This document shows, piece by piece, positions 31,393 to 41,036 of a DNA stretch of 64,000 nt. Location: NCBI RefSeq assembly GCF_008807415.1, contig NZ_CP043626.1:5246501-5310500 (forward strand), in the 5' to 3' direction. The translations under genes were made by a program, and so were the position numbers. Positions within the stretch are counted from its first letter, which is position 1. Each line of letters begins with the position of its first letter. Source of the DNA: Pseudomonas denitrificans (nom. rej.) (GTDB lineage: Bacteria > Pseudomonadota > Gammaproteobacteria > Pseudomonadales > Pseudomonadaceae). The notes under the pieces were generated by a model. That model searched no databases. It was not told where the DNA came from and saw only the letters and a program-made list of their open reading frames with translations.

Positions 31393-32366
31393 TTACTCGG
31401 AGACGAAACGCGGGTCGACCAGGTCGTCGTAGCTGACTTCCAGGCGCTTGCCCTGCAGGCCGCTCCAGGTCTCGTTGGCGAGACGGATCAAACCCTTGAT
31501 GTCACCGGGCTTGCCGGGGGTGCCAATGAGCTGCTCGCTCATCGCCTTGTCGTAGAAGCGCACGCCCTTGGCGGCATCGGCCAGGGCCTTGGGATCGGAG
31601 AGGTAGCCGCCGACGCCCTTGGCCATGATCGCGTAGGCCTCGTCCGGGTGCTCCTTGGTGTATTGCACGGCCTTGTACAGGCCTTTCACCAGGGCCTTCA
31701 CGTCCTCGGGCTGCTTCTCGATGACGTCGCAGTTGAGGGCGACCACGTCGACGATCACGCCGGGGTGGTGGAGCTGTCCACCAGCACCTTGCCCTGCTGC
31801 TTCTCGCGCACCAGCGAGAGATGCGGCTCCCAGGTCACGGCGGCGGGCACGCGGCCGGCGATGAAGGCGCTGGCGGCGTCATCGGCGGTCATGTTCTGCA
31901 CCTTGATGTCACTCATGTTCATGCCGGCGTGCTTGAGCAGGTAGGCCAGCCAGAATTGCGAGACGGAGCCTTCGTTGACCGCCACTTCCTGGCCCTTGAG
32001 CTGGGCCAGCGAGGTGACGTCCTTGCCCACCAGCACGCCGTCGCCGCCATGGCTGTCGTCCAGTGCGGCCACGGCCTTGAAGCAGAACTTGGGCCGGTAC
32101 TTGAGGATTTCGTCGATGGTGGAGGCGGAGCCGGACAGTTGGCCGGAAGCCTGGGCTGCCATGTACATCGAGGCTTCCTCGATGGTGGTCAGCTGCAGGT
32201 CGAGGCCCTGTTCCTTGAAGTAGCCCAGGTCGCGGGCGAGGTACAGGGTGCCGTAGCCGACCCAGGTGGTGTGGCCGATGGACAGGGTGCCGGCCTGCGC
32301 GCCAGAAACGGCGGCGAGAGCCAGGGCGGAACACGCGATGGAACGCACGAGCAAGGACTTGATCAT
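31393..32366 (-). CDS. ABC substrate-binding protein (NitT/TauT family), apparent one-base frameshift
   Basis: Two adjacent frames (32366 to about 31757, then to 31393) make one 324-residue binding protein if one G is restored near 31757-31765 (…DSSTTPG/VIVDVVALN…). Signal peptide MIKSLLVRSIACSALALAAVSGAQA, then 'LSIGHTTWVGYGTLYLARDLGYFKEQGLDLQLTTIEEASMYMAAQASGQL', 'VGKDVTSLAQLKGQEVAVNEGSVSQFWLAYLLKHAGM', typical SsuA/TauA-like lobe I and hinge. The break is a missing base in a short C/G run, like four others in the window, so sequencing error is likelier than inactivation. First gene of the ABC operon. Confidence 0.8.
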
Positions 32367-32684
32367 GAAGCACTCCCACAGCCGTTTGGCTTTTTTGTTG
32401 ATTTACTGCGGCAGTGGCCAGAAGGCCGGTAAAACCGGGACATGCGCGGCATCGAGCTCTATGGCTCAGCGTCTGAAGGCTTTGTCTCGCGACATGTCTG
32501 ACAGACCGATGGTCGCCGAAGCGGGAGGCTCGGAAAATTATTAAATATGTCGTTGCGCCATAAGAAAAAGCTGCCTTGCCGGCGAAATTGCACCAGCATG
32601 GCGCAGGGGAGAACTCGGACACGCGCGGGTTGTTTCGCGCTGCACTAAGGTTGAACGCAGCTCTCCTCAAGGAAGGTTTCCAAC
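32367..32684. promoter_or_regulatory. Divergent promoter region, no gene
   Basis: 318 bases between the ABC binding-protein gene (minus) and the exported Tyr/Gly-rich protein gene (plus). The part around 32530-32570 is AT-rich (GGAAAATTATTAAATATGTC), as expected for promoters. No repeats were seen. Confidence 0.45.
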
Positions 32685-35078
32685 ATGGCTTTACGTCCCG
32701 TTCTGTCGGCCCTGGCGCTCGCCATCGGGCTGTCGCTGCACCCCGCTCTTTCCGTCGCCGCCGATCCCCAGGCCCCCGCCGTCACCGAGCTGAAATGGCC
32801 GCGGGATTTCGCCCTGGGCGAGCAGCACGTGCAGATCTTCCAGCCGCAGATCGAGGGCTGGGACGGCACCCGTATGAGTGGCCGCGCGGCCATCGCCATC
32901 GGCCCCGCCAACGGCGCACCGACCTACGGCGTGGCGCAGTTCTCCGCGGCCGCCGCCATCGACAAGGCCACGGGGCTGGTGCAGCTCACCGACCTGCGCA
33001 TCGACAAGGTGGAAGTACCCACCGCCCCGGACAGCGCCGGCAAGGTGCGCGACGCGCTGGTGGCGCGCCTGCCCAGGGACGGCCTGACCGTCTCCCTCGA
33101 TGAGCTGCAGGCCAGCTACGCGGTGAACCAGCAGCTCGACCAGCTGCGCCATGTGCAGGTGAAGAACGACGCGCCGCAGATCGTCTTCGCCGCGACCCCG
33201 ACGGTGCTGGTGATGATCGATGGCCAGCCGAACTGGCAGGCACTGCCGAGCAGCGACTTCCAGCGCGTACTCAACAGCCGCGTACTGGTCCTGCGCGACG
33301 CCCAGGGCAACCACTACCTCAATGCCGCCGGCAACTGGTACACGGCCCAGGCACTGGATGGCAGCTGGCTGGTACTGAGCCAGCCACCCAAGGCGCTGCT
33401 CAATGCGCAGCAGGTGGCGGAGAAAGCCGGCCCGGTGGACGCCCTGCTGCCCAAGGACGGCAAGGTACCGGGCAAGGCGCCGGCGATCCTGGTGGCGACC
33501 CGGCCCACCGAGCTGATCGTCAGCGACGGCACCGCACAGATGCAGCCGGTGGACGGCGTCAGCCTGCTGACGATGAAGAATGCCGACCACGCGGTGTTCG
33601 TCGATCCGACCCATAACACCTGGTACGTGCTGCTCTCCGGCCGCTGGTTCAGCGGCCCCGGCGAGCAGGGGCCGTGGCAGTTCGTCGAGGGCAAGGACCT
33701 GCCCACCGACTTCGCGAAAATCTCGCCCAGGGACCCGAAGGCCAACGTACTGGTATCGGTGCCCGGCACCCCGCAGGCGAAGGAAGCGGCCATCGCCGCG
33801 AGCATCCCGCAGACGGCCTCGGTCTCGCGCAGCAAGGCGACCATGAAGGTCAGCTACGACGGCGCGCCCAGCTTCCAGCCCATCAGCGGCACCAGCCTGC
33901 AGTACGCGGTGAACACGCCGACACCGGTGATCGAGGTCGCCGCCAACCAGTTCTTCGCCGTCACCAACGGCGTCTGGTTCGTTGCCCCCAGCCCCACCGG
34001 GCCCTGGCAGGTGGCAACCGAGGTGCCGGCGGCGATCTACGGCATCCCGCCCAGCTCGCCGGTGTACTACGTGACCTACGTGCACATCTACTCGGTCACC
34101 CCGCAGACCGTGGTGGTGGGCTACACCCCCGGCTACCTGGGCGTGGTGGTGAACAGCGACGGCACGGTGGTCTACGGCACCGGTTACACCTACCCGGCCT
34201 ACGTCAGCCAGACTGTCTACTACGGCTATCCGCCGACCTACGGCTACGGCGCAGGCTTTGCCGTGGGCGCGCTGACCGGCTTCGCCTTCGGTTACGCGGC
34301 GGGCGCCTACTGGGGCTCTCCGGAACCCTACTGGGGCCCGTACTGGGGCCCCTATCCGCACGGCGGCTGGAGCTACGCCAACGTGAACCAGGCGAACTTC
34401 TACGGCCGCTGGGGCCAGGGCACGGTCACCCACGCCTATGGCTACAACGGCTGGACCGGCACCCAGTGGCAGGGCAGCTCGGCGGTGGGCTACAACCCGC
34501 GCACCGGGACGCACTTCCAGGGCGCCCAGGGTTCGGCCTTCAATCCCTACACCGACGAGGGCGCGGCCGGGCGGCGCGGGGCTTACTCCAATGCTTCCAC
34601 CGGCATGTCCGGCGCGGGCCGCAGCGGCGTGGCCTACGACGCCGACAGCGGTGACTTCAAGGCCGGCCAGCAGGGCATCCAGCACAACGCCCAGACCGGC
34701 CGCACCACCATCGCCGAGCGGGGCGTCTCCGGCGACGTGGACGACGGACGCGGCAGCTACGACAAGCAGAACCAGGGCATCAGCTACAACCGGCGCACTG
34801 GCAACGCCGTGGCCTGGAAGAACGGCGACGTCTACGCCGGCCACGACGGCAACGTCTACCAGCACACCGACAGCGGCTGGCAGCAGCACACCAGCAACGG
34901 CTGGCAACCGGTGCAGCAGAACCAGGCCAACGTCCGCAGCCAGCTGGACCAGCAATACCAGTCGCGGCAGATCGGCCAGCAGCGCTTCAACCAGACCCAG
35001 CGGCAGTGGGGCGGTGGCGGCTTCGGTGGCGGGCATTTCGGCGGGGGCCATTTCGGTGGAGGCGGCTTCCGCCGCTGA
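32685..35078 (+). CDS. Exported Tyr/Gly/Trp-rich protein of unknown function
   Basis: 797 residues with a signal peptide (MALRPVLSALALAIGLSLHPALSVAA). The first ~470 residues are globular and contain repeated 'YxxxxGNWYTAxxLDGSW' / 'TWYVLLSGRWFSGPGEQGPWQFV' / 'NGVWFVAPSPTGPWQVATEVP' units. A central Tyr/Gly-rich stretch 'GYTPGYLGVVVNSDGTVVYGTGYTYPAY' leads into repeats of 'YNPRTGTHFQGAQGS' and 'YDADSGDFKAGQQGI' type, then the tail GGGGFGGGHFGGGHFGGGGF. Proteins of this kind are sometimes labelled 'carbohydrate-binding family V/XII', from memory, without experimental support. GGAAGG lies 8 bases before ATG 32685. Probably periplasmic or surface-exposed. Confidence 0.75.
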   Translation: MALRPVLSALALAIGLSLHPALSVAADPQAPAVTELKWPRDFALGEQHVQIFQPQIEGWDGTRMSGRAAIAIGPANGAPTYGVAQFSAAAAIDKATGLVQLTDLRIDKVEVPTAPDSAGKVRDALVARLPRDGLTVSLDELQASYAVNQQLDQLRHVQVKNDAPQIVFAATPTVLVMIDGQPNWQALPSSDFQRVLNSRVLVLRDAQGNHYLNAAGNWYTAQALDGSWLVLSQPPKALLNAQQVAEKAGPVDALLPKDGKVPGKAPAILVATRPTELIVSDGTAQMQPVDGVSLLTMKNADHAVFVDPTHNTWYVLLSGRWFSGPGEQGPWQFVEGKDLPTDFAKISPRDPKANVLVSVPGTPQAKEAAIAASIPQTASVSRSKATMKVSYDGAPSFQPISGTSLQYAVNTPTPVIEVAANQFFAVTNGVWFVAPSPTGPWQVATEVPAAIYGIPPSSPVYYVTYVHIYSVTPQTVVVGYTPGYLGVVVNSDGTVVYGTGYTYPAYVSQTVYYGYPPTYGYGAGFAVGALTGFAFGYAAGAYWGSPEPYWGPYWGPYPHGGWSYANVNQANFYGRWGQGTVTHAYGYNGWTGTQWQGSSAVGYNPRTGTHFQGAQGSAFNPYTDEGAAGRRGAYSNASTGMSGAGRSGVAYDADSGDFKAGQQGIQHNAQTGRTTIAERGVSGDVDDGRGSYDKQNQGISYNRRTGNAVAWKNGDVYAGHDGNVYQHTDSGWQQHTSNGWQPVQQNQANVRSQLDQQYQSRQIGQQRFNQTQRQWGGGGFGGGHFGGGHFGGGGFRR

Positions 35079-35090
35079 GCCTGTGGACAA

Positions 35091-35166
35091 GGTTTTCCAC
35101 AGCGCTGACGACTGTGGAAAACCGCTCCGGGCAAGGTGAGAAACTTATCCACACGCCTTGCCCTTT
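35091..35166 (+). terminator. Two consecutive stem-loops after the exported protein gene
   Basis: GGTTTTCCACAG (35091-35102) pairs perfectly with CTGTGGAAAACC (35112-35123). GGGCAAGG (35129-35136) pairs with CCTTGCCC (35156-35163), followed by TTT. The second fits a terminator. The loop of the second holds TTATCCACA. Confidence 0.6.
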
Positions 35167-35217
35167 CCCGCACGCCCTCGGCAAGATGCCCGCTCCCACC
35201 ACCATCGCGGGGTTGCC

Positions 35218-36132
35218 GTGACCGCCCTGTTCCAGGCCCTCTGGCCGTTGTTCGCGCTGATCGTCGGCGGCTTCGTGCTGCGCCGCAAAGGTTTCCCCGG
35301 CGACGCCTTCTGGCCGGCAGCGGAGCGGCTCAACTACTTCATCCTGTTCCCCGCGCTGCTCGCCAGCAGCCTGGCCAGTGCACCGCTGGACGACCCCGGC
35401 CTCGCCCGCCAGGCGCTGGCGGTGGTGCTGGGCCTGGGCATCGCCTGGGTCGCCCTGCTGGTCGTCAAGCGCCTGCGCGGCTGGAACGCCGCACGTTTCG
35501 GCGCCATAGCCCAGGGCGTTTTGCGCTTCAACACCTACCTGGGACTTGCCGCTGTCGGCAGCCTGTACGGCAAGCCGGGGCTGACCCTGGCCGCGCTGAT
35601 GCTGGCGCTGATGGTGCCGACGGTGAACGTGATGTCGGTGTGGGCGCTGACCGCCGAGCGCGGCATCAGCCTGCGCTCGCTGCTGCTACCGATCGTGAAG
35701 AACCCGCTGATCCTCGCCTGCGTGGCCGGCGCTCTGCTCAATGTCACGGGTATCGGCCTGCCTGGCGGCACCGACCGGCTGTTCAACCTGCTCGCCGTGG
35801 CCAGCCTGCCGCTGGGCCTGCTCTGCGTCGGCGCCGCGCTGCAGCCGCAGGAACTGCGCGCGGAAGTCTCGGCGCTGGGCTGGAACTGCGCGATCCGCCT
35901 GCTGGCCATGCCGCTGCTGGCCTTCGCCATCGCCCGACTGCTGGCCCTGCCGCCGCTGGAAAGCGCGCTGCTGGTGCTGTTCTTCGCCTTGCCCACAGCC
36001 CCGACCGCCTATGTGCTGACTCGCCAACTGGGTGGCGAAAGCGGGCTGATGGCCGGGATCATTACCCTGCAGACATTGCTGGCCGGCGCGAGTCTGCTGG
36101 TGGTGATGGGTCTGATCCAGTCACTCGGCTGA
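35218..36132 (+). CDS. AEC (auxin efflux carrier) family transporter
   Basis: 304 residues from GTG 35218 (TALFQALWPLFALIVGGFVLRRKGF). About ten membrane segments in two halves. Typical N-terminal 'ERLNYFILFPALLASSLA' and C-terminal 'LLVLFFALPTAPTAYVLTRQLGG' (AEC members usually have 'P.A.NAYV.A..YG'). The substrates of bacterial AEC proteins are mostly small carboxylates such as malate or malonate. Here none can be assigned. It stands alone. Confidence 0.82.
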   Translation: MTALFQALWPLFALIVGGFVLRRKGFPGDAFWPAAERLNYFILFPALLASSLASAPLDDPGLARQALAVVLGLGIAWVALLVVKRLRGWNAARFGAIAQGVLRFNTYLGLAAVGSLYGKPGLTLAALMLALMVPTVNVMSVWALTAERGISLRSLLLPIVKNPLILACVAGALLNVTGIGLPGGTDRLFNLLAVASLPLGLLCVGAALQPQELRAEVSALGWNCAIRLLAMPLLAFAIARLLALPPLESALLVLFFALPTAPTAYVLTRQLGGESGLMAGIITLQTLLAGASLLVVMGLIQSLG

Positions 36133-36241
36133 TCCGCTGACGCTGCCTATCGCCAATACAGTGATCCACAATGGCTGCAGGCGATCCTGGTGTGATCGGG
36201 CTGAGCTGATCTCGGCTTCTCTCTCGTAACGAGGCAACTCC

Positions 36242-36778
36242 GTGCGCAACTGGCTGACTCTGCTGGCTCTGGTCGCTCCTCTGTGCTGGGCGACGGATGC
36301 GGCGAAGGACTTCACCTTCGCCGGCACTGACTATTTCCATCGCTGGTCGCGGGAGGATCAGCACGAGTTCACACCGCAAGGCCAGACGGACCTGGCGAAA
36401 TGGCAGGACATGCTCACCCTGCACCGCTACACGGCGGCCACGAATGCCGAGCAGATGGCGGCCGTGGCCAACGCTGTGCTGGACAACTACAAGCAGCAGG
36501 GCGCGATGATTCTCAAGGTCGACGCCAGCCCCGCCCGGGGCAGTCAGCCCGCGGTCTATTTCATTGCCGCCGTGTTCCCGCAACCGAGCTTCATCGAAGC
36601 GGTATTCACCCGCCTCCGGCTGGAGAACGGCGTGGGCACGGGGGTGATCTACTCCCACAGGCTCTACGGCAAGGCGATTGGCGAAAGCATGAGCGCCTGG
36701 CTCAAGGCCAACGCCGAGGCGCGGGAGAACGAGCTGATGGATTGGCAGCCGCCGGCCAAAGCTTTCCAGCGCCGCTGA
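36242..36778 (+). CDS. Exported hypothetical protein
   Basis: 178 residues from GTG 36242. Short signal peptide MRNWLTLLALVAPLCWA, then 'DAAKDFTFAGTDYFHRWSREDQHEFTPQGQTDLAKWQDMLTLHRY'. No domain recognised. The sequence has the look of a conserved Pseudomonas periplasmic protein with a mixed alpha/beta fold (ILKVDASPARGSQPAVYFIAAVF; GVGTGVIYSHRLYG). Upstream lies the AEC gene (109 bases). Nothing indicates a role. Confidence 0.65.
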   Translation: MRNWLTLLALVAPLCWATDAAKDFTFAGTDYFHRWSREDQHEFTPQGQTDLAKWQDMLTLHRYTAATNAEQMAAVANAVLDNYKQQGAMILKVDASPARGSQPAVYFIAAVFPQPSFIEAVFTRLRLENGVGTGVIYSHRLYGKAIGESMSAWLKANAEARENELMDWQPPAKAFQRR

Positions 36779-36806
36779 ATCAGCGCGGGGAAGATTCGCT
36801 GCCAGG

Positions 36807-36834
36807 CTGTCGCGGGCAGGGCCCGCTCCGACAG
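36807..36834. repeat. REP-like stem
   Basis: CTGTCGCGGGCAGGGCCCGC followed by TCCGACAG forms a compact palindrome after the exported protein gene. The 288 bases up to the CitMHS gene otherwise hold no gene. Confidence 0.5.
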
Positions 36835-37066
36835 AAATCGCTCCGATCAGCGGTCATCGTCCGCGAAAGCCTGCTGAAAGCTTGACCCCCTAGCATCGCC
36901 GCCTCGGTCCTCCCGGCCGGACCTGCGTTCGCGCAGCGTACAAAAACAACAATCGGTGATTGCCCATGCCCCGCTTCCTGTCCCTACCCGCCCCGACTCC
37001 GTCCGCACCGCGCGTACTTATCCACAGCCGCTGCTGAATCCCCCGCGCCGACCCGGAGTTATCCCC

Positions 37067-38371
37067 ATGCTGACTTTCCTTGCCTTCGCCATGGTGGCGA
37101 CCTTCATGTTCCTGATCATGACCAAGCGTCTGTCGGCGCTGATCGCGCTGATCCTGGTCCCGATCGCCTTCGCCCTGCTCGGCGGCTTCGCCAAGGGCCT
37201 GGGGCCGATGATGCTGGACGGCATCCGCACCCTGGCGCCGACCGGTGTGATGCTGATGTTCGCCATCCTCTACTTCGCCATCATGATCGACTCCGGACTG
37301 TTCGACCCGGCGGTGCGGCGCATCCTCAGGCTGGTCAAGGGCGACCCGCTGAAGGTATCGATGGGCACCGCCGCGCTGGCGATGATCGTCTCGCTGGATG
37401 GCGACGGCTCGACCACCTACATGATCTGCGTGGCGGCCGTGCTGCCGCTGTACAGCCGGCTGGGCATGAGCCCGCTGCTGATGGCCTGCCTGATCATGCT
37501 CTCCAGCGGCGTGCTGAACATGACCCCCTGGGGCGGCCCGACTGCCCGCGCGGCCAGCGCGCTGCACGTGGACCCGGCAGACATCTTCGTGCCGATGATC
37601 CCGGCCATGCTTGCCGGCATCGCGGCGATCTTCGGCCTGGCCTGGGTCTACGGCAAACGTGAGCGTGCCCGCCTGGGCGAGTTGCACCTGCCGACCGACC
37701 ACGACGCCATGGCCGAGGTCAGCGTCTCGCAGTTCCCCGAAGCGCGCCGGCCTAAGCTGCTGTGGTTCAACGCGGTGCTCACGGTGGTCCTGATGGGCAC
37801 CCTGATCGCCGGCCTGCTGCCGATGCCGGTTCTCTTCATGATCGCCTTCGGTATCGCGATGATCGTGAATTATCCCTGCATCATGGAGCAGAAAAAGCGC
37901 ATCGGCGCCCACGCCGAGAACGTCCTCGCGGTGGTCTCGCTGATCTTCGCCGCCGGGGTCTTCACCGGGATTCTTTCCGGAACGGGGATGGTCGAAGCCA
38001 TGTCGAAAAGCCTGCTGGCGGTGATCCCGCCGGCGCTGGGGCCGTACCTGGCGACCATCACGGCGCTGGTGAGCATGCCGTTCACCTTCTTCATGTCGAA
38101 TGACGCTTTCTACTACGGCGTGCTCCCGGTACTCTCCCAGGCCGCCGCGCAGTACGGCATCACCCCGGTGGAAATGGCCCGCGCCTCCATCGTCGGCCAG
38201 CCGGTACACCTGCTCAGCCCGCTGGTGCCCTCGACCTACCTGCTGGTGGGGCTGGCCAAGGTGGACTTCGGCGACCACCAGCGCTTCACCCTCAAGTGGG
38301 CCGTGCTGGTGTGCCTGGCGATCCTCGCCGCGGCCCTGCTGCTGGGCCTTTTTCCTCTCTTTAACGACTGA
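37067..38371 (+). CDS. CitMHS family citrate-metal:proton symporter
   Basis: 434 residues from ATG 37067 (MLTFLAFAMVATFMFLIMTKRLSALIALIL), which matches the family start. The upstream in-frame extension is proline-rich and unlike the family. About 12 membrane segments. Typical blocks 'LFDPAVRRILRLVKGDPLKVSMGTAALAMIVSLDGDGSTTYMI' and 'MTPWGGPTARAASAL', 'FMSNDAFYYGVLPVLSQAA'. CitMHS carriers import citrate complexed with Mg2+ or Ca2+. Downstream is terC (17 bases), possibly co-transcribed. Confidence 0.88.
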   Translation: MLTFLAFAMVATFMFLIMTKRLSALIALILVPIAFALLGGFAKGLGPMMLDGIRTLAPTGVMLMFAILYFAIMIDSGLFDPAVRRILRLVKGDPLKVSMGTAALAMIVSLDGDGSTTYMICVAAVLPLYSRLGMSPLLMACLIMLSSGVLNMTPWGGPTARAASALHVDPADIFVPMIPAMLAGIAAIFGLAWVYGKRERARLGELHLPTDHDAMAEVSVSQFPEARRPKLLWFNAVLTVVLMGTLIAGLLPMPVLFMIAFGIAMIVNYPCIMEQKKRIGAHAENVLAVVSLIFAAGVFTGILSGTGMVEAMSKSLLAVIPPALGPYLATITALVSMPFTFFMSNDAFYYGVLPVLSQAAAQYGITPVEMARASIVGQPVHLLSPLVPSTYLLVGLAKVDFGDHQRFTLKWAVLVCLAILAAALLLGLFPLFND

Positions 38372-38388
38372 CTTCGAGTACCGCTCAA

Positions 38389-39147
38389 ATGGAATGGCTG
38401 ACCAGCCCTGAAATCTGGATTGCGTTCTTCACCCTGACTGCCCTGGAAATCGTCCTGGGCATCGACAACATCATCATGATTTCCATCCTGGTCGGCCGCA
38501 TGCCCAAGCACATGCAGCCGCGCACGCGCTTCTTCGGGCTGGCGCTGGCGATGGTCACGCGCATCCTGCTGCTGCTCTCGATCACCTGGGTCATGCGCCT
38601 CACCGCGGACCTGTTCGAAGTGTTCGGCCAGGGCATCTCCGGGCGCGACCTGATCCTGTTCTTCGGCGGCCTGTTCCTCCTGTGGAAAAGCAGCAGCGAG
38701 ATCTTCCACGGCCTGGAAGGCGAGGACGAAACCGAGGGCGAACCCAAGAGCGTGATGGGCGGCTTCATCGGCACCATCATCCAGATCGCCATCATCGACA
38801 TCGTGTTCTCGCTGGACTCGGTGATCACCGCCGTGGGCATGGTCTCCAACGTGCCGGTGATGGTCGCGGCGATCGTTGTCGCGGTGCTGGTGATGATGCT
38901 GGCGGCCGGCGCCATCAGCGACTTCATCGACAAACACCCGTCGCTGAAGATGCTGGCGCTGTCGTTCCTCATCGTGGTCGGCACCGTGCTGATCGCCGAA
39001 GCCTTCGAAGTCCACGTGCCCAAGGGCTATGTCTACTTCGCCATGGCCTTCTCGCTGGCGGTGGAAGCGCTGAACATTCGCATGCGCACCGCGCGCGGCA
39101 AGAAGGAAGACCCGGTGAAACTGCGCAAGGACATTCCGGGGCAGTAA
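38389..39147 (+). CDS. TerC family integral membrane protein
   Basis: 252 residues. 'WIAFFTLTALEIVLGIDNIIMISILVGRMPKHMQPRTRFFGLALAMVTRILLLLSITWVMRLT' is the TerC/YoaE core with its membrane-embedded acidic residues (E and D in 'LEIVLGIDNI'), repeated in 'IIQIAIIDIVFSLDSVITAVGM'. TerC-type proteins are linked to metal (Mn2+) export during insertion of membrane proteins and to tellurite resistance in some cases. The C-terminus is basic and cytoplasmic. It follows the CitMHS gene closely and ends before a bidirectional terminator. Confidence 0.88.
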   Translation: MEWLTSPEIWIAFFTLTALEIVLGIDNIIMISILVGRMPKHMQPRTRFFGLALAMVTRILLLLSITWVMRLTADLFEVFGQGISGRDLILFFGGLFLLWKSSSEIFHGLEGEDETEGEPKSVMGGFIGTIIQIAIIDIVFSLDSVITAVGMVSNVPVMVAAIVVAVLVMMLAAGAISDFIDKHPSLKMLALSFLIVVGTVLIAEAFEVHVPKGYVYFAMAFSLAVEALNIRMRTARGKKEDPVKLRKDIPGQ

Positions 39148-39190
39148 TTCATAAGTGTTATCCACCGGTGCTGAATAACAGCCGGGCAAT

Positions 39191-39221
39191 AAAAAGCCGG
39201 GCTATCCACAGCCCGGCTTAT
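39191..39221. terminator. Bidirectional terminator between terC and LEA gene
   Basis: AAAAAGCCGGGC-TATCCACA-GCCCGGCTT: perfect 9-base stem with A-run before and TT after, between convergent genes. The loop contains a DnaA-box-like TATCCACA and a full TTATCCACA begins in the right arm. Confidence 0.75.
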
Positions 39222-39237
39222 CCACAGCAGCCCAACG

Positions 39238-39711
39238 TCAAGGGCGTGCGACCGGCTCCGGCCAGTTCAGCACGCCCTTATCATTGAAGCGCACCGTGCC
39301 GAACAGGCCACCCGCCAGCTTGCCGTTGATCTCGTAGGGCATGCCCTGGCGCGGCGGCCCGCCGGACAGGCCCCAGGCCTGGCGGAAGGCGGAAAAGGCC
39401 GAGATGCTCACCGGCACGCTGATCACTGTTTCGCCGAAGCGCGGCACCTGCCCGCTGGCGTCGCTCACCCCGCTGGCCAACGGCTGGCCGTTCACCGACA
39501 GGTCCAGGGCGATGCCGTTGTAGTCGATGGCCTGGTCGTTGGGGTTCTGCACCCGCAGCTTGACCGTGAAGCGCGCTTCCATGCCCTGCCCGGTGGCCGG
39601 CTCCAGGCCGACCAGATCGATGTTCAGCGGGTCGCGCGTGCCGAACAGGCTGCTGCAGGCGCCCAGCGCCAGCAGCAAGGTCATCAGGGCAATACGCCGG
39701 GCAATCGCCAT
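39238..39711 (-). CDS. LEA type 2 family lipoprotein
   Basis: 157 residues from ATG 39711 (AAGGAG upstream). Lipobox 'LLLALGACSS' near residue 18 marks it as an outer- or inner-membrane lipoprotein. The mature part 'DLVGLEPATGQGMEARFTVKLRVQNPNDQAIDYNGIALDLSVNGQPLASGVSD' is the WHy (water stress and hypersensitive response) / LEA_2 domain. LEA_2 domains are linked to desiccation or envelope stress protection. Downstream gene of the sugar-dehydrogenase unit in orientation, separated by 17 bases. Confidence 0.85.
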   Translation of the reverse strand: MAIARRIALMTLLLALGACSSLFGTRDPLNIDLVGLEPATGQGMEARFTVKLRVQNPNDQAIDYNGIALDLSVNGQPLASGVSDASGQVPRFGETVISVPVSISAFSAFRQAWGLSGGPPRQGMPYEINGKLAGGLFGTVRFNDKGVLNWPEPVARP

Positions 39712-39728
39712 GCTTTCTCCTTGTCGAT

Positions 39729-41036
39729 TCACTTCAGGGTCGCCGGGCGCAGGCGCCAGACGGTGTTACCCACATCGTCGGCCACCAGCAGGCCGCCGAA
39801 CTTATCCACAGCGACGCCGACCGGCCGGCCCATGGCTTCGTCGTTGTCGTTGATGAAGCCGTCCAGCACCGTCACCGGCTGGCCGTTGGGCTTGCCGCCG
39901 CCGAAGGGGATGAACACCACCTGGTAGCCGCTGCGCGGCTTGCGGTTCCACGAGCCGTGCTGGCCGATAAATACCCCGCCACGATAGCGCTCCGGCAGCA
40001 GACTGCCCTGATAGAAGGCAAGGCCGAGGGAAGCGGTGTGCGCGCCGAGGGCGTAATCCGGCACCAGCGCCTCCGCCACCCTGTCCGGGCGCGGCGGCTC
40101 AACGCGTTTATCCACATGCTGGCCGTAATAACTCCAGGGCCAGCCGTAGAAGCCGCCGTCCTTCACCGAGGTCATGTAGTCGGGCACCAGATCGTTGCCC
40201 AGTTCGTCGCGTTCGTTGACGGCTGTCCACAGGGCGCCGCTGTTGGGCTCCCAATCCAGCCCGTTGGGGTTGCGCAGGCCGGAGGCGAACACCCGCACGT
40301 TGCGGTTGGACAGGTCGATCTGCAGGATCGCCGCGCGGTTCTTCTCCGCATCCAGGCCGTTCTCGCCGACGTTGCTGTTGGAGCCGACGGTGGCGTAGAG
40401 GTAATGGCCGTCAGGGCTGGCAAGGATGTTCTTGGTCCAGTGGTGGTTGATCGGCCCGCCCGGCAGGTCGACGACCTTCTCGGCCTTGGCGCTGATCGTG
40501 GTTTCGCCGGTCTTGTAGGGGAAACGCACCACCGCGTCGGCATTGGCGACGTACAGCCAGTTATCCACAAGGGCCATGCCGAAGGGCGAGAACAAACCCT
40601 CGAGCAGCACGCTGCGCTGCTCCGGCATGCCGTCGCCATCGGCATCGCGCAGCAGGGTGATGCGGTTGGCGCTAGGTACGTTGGCGCCGGCCTTCTCCAT
40701 CACCTTGCCGGCGACCCAGTCCTTCAGTCCGCCGGACTCTTCCCTGGGCGGCGCCGAGCTTTCCGCCACCAGCACGTCGCCGTTGGGCAGCACGTAAAGC
40801 CAGCGCGGGTGTTCGAGCTTGTCGGCGAAGCGCTGCACTTCCAGGCCTTCGGCCGCACGCGGTTTCTGGTCGGCAGGCCAGCCGGTGGCATTGGCGATGT
40901 TGACGGTAGGCAGCAGGCTGCTCTGCGGTTCCGGCAGCTGCGGTTGCGGCCCGGTACCGGCGGTGAATGGCAACGCCGACTTGTCGCCACAACCGGTAAC
41001 CGCCAGCGCAATCAGGAGGGGGAACGACCAACGCAT
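39729..41036 (-). CDS. PQQ-dependent sugar dehydrogenase-like lipoprotein (sorbosone dehydrogenase family)
   Basis: 435 residues from ATG 41036. Lipobox '[11 protein letters not shown]'. Six-bladed propeller with the family landmarks '[20 protein letters not shown]', '[31 protein letters not shown]', '[28 protein letters not shown]', '[43 protein letters not shown]', '[10 protein letters not shown]', '[23 protein letters not shown]'. It probably oxidises a sugar or aldose in the periplasm, but bacterial substrates are poorly known. The minus frame stays open far upstream (to 43061) by GC bias only. Confidence 0.85.
   Translation of the reverse strand: MRWSFPLLIALAVTGCGDKSALPFTAGTGPQPQLPEPQSSLLPTVNIANATGWPADQKPRAAEGLEVQRFADKLEHPRWLYVLPNGDVLVAESSAPPREESGGLKDWVAGKVMEKAGANVPSANRITLLRDADGDGMPEQRSVLLEGLFSPFGMALVDNWLYVANADAVVRFPYKTGETTISAKAEKVVDLPGGPINHHWTKNILASPDGHYLYATVGSNSNVGENGLDAEKNRAAILQIDLSNRNVRVFASGLRNPNGLDWEPNSGALWTAVNERDELGNDLVPDYMTSVKDGGFYGWPWSYYGQHVDKRVEPPRPDRVAEALVPDYALGAHTASLGLAFYQGSLLPERYRGGVFIGQHGSWNRKPRSGYQVVFIPFGGGKPNGQPVTVLDGFINDNDEAMGRPVGVAVDKFGGLLVADDVGNTVWRLRPATLK

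Noticed and set aside
39194..39226. A replication origin at the DnaA-box pair in the terC terminator
   Set aside because: Only two boxes, inside a transcription terminator, with no AT-rich unwinding region or dnaA/dnaN genes.
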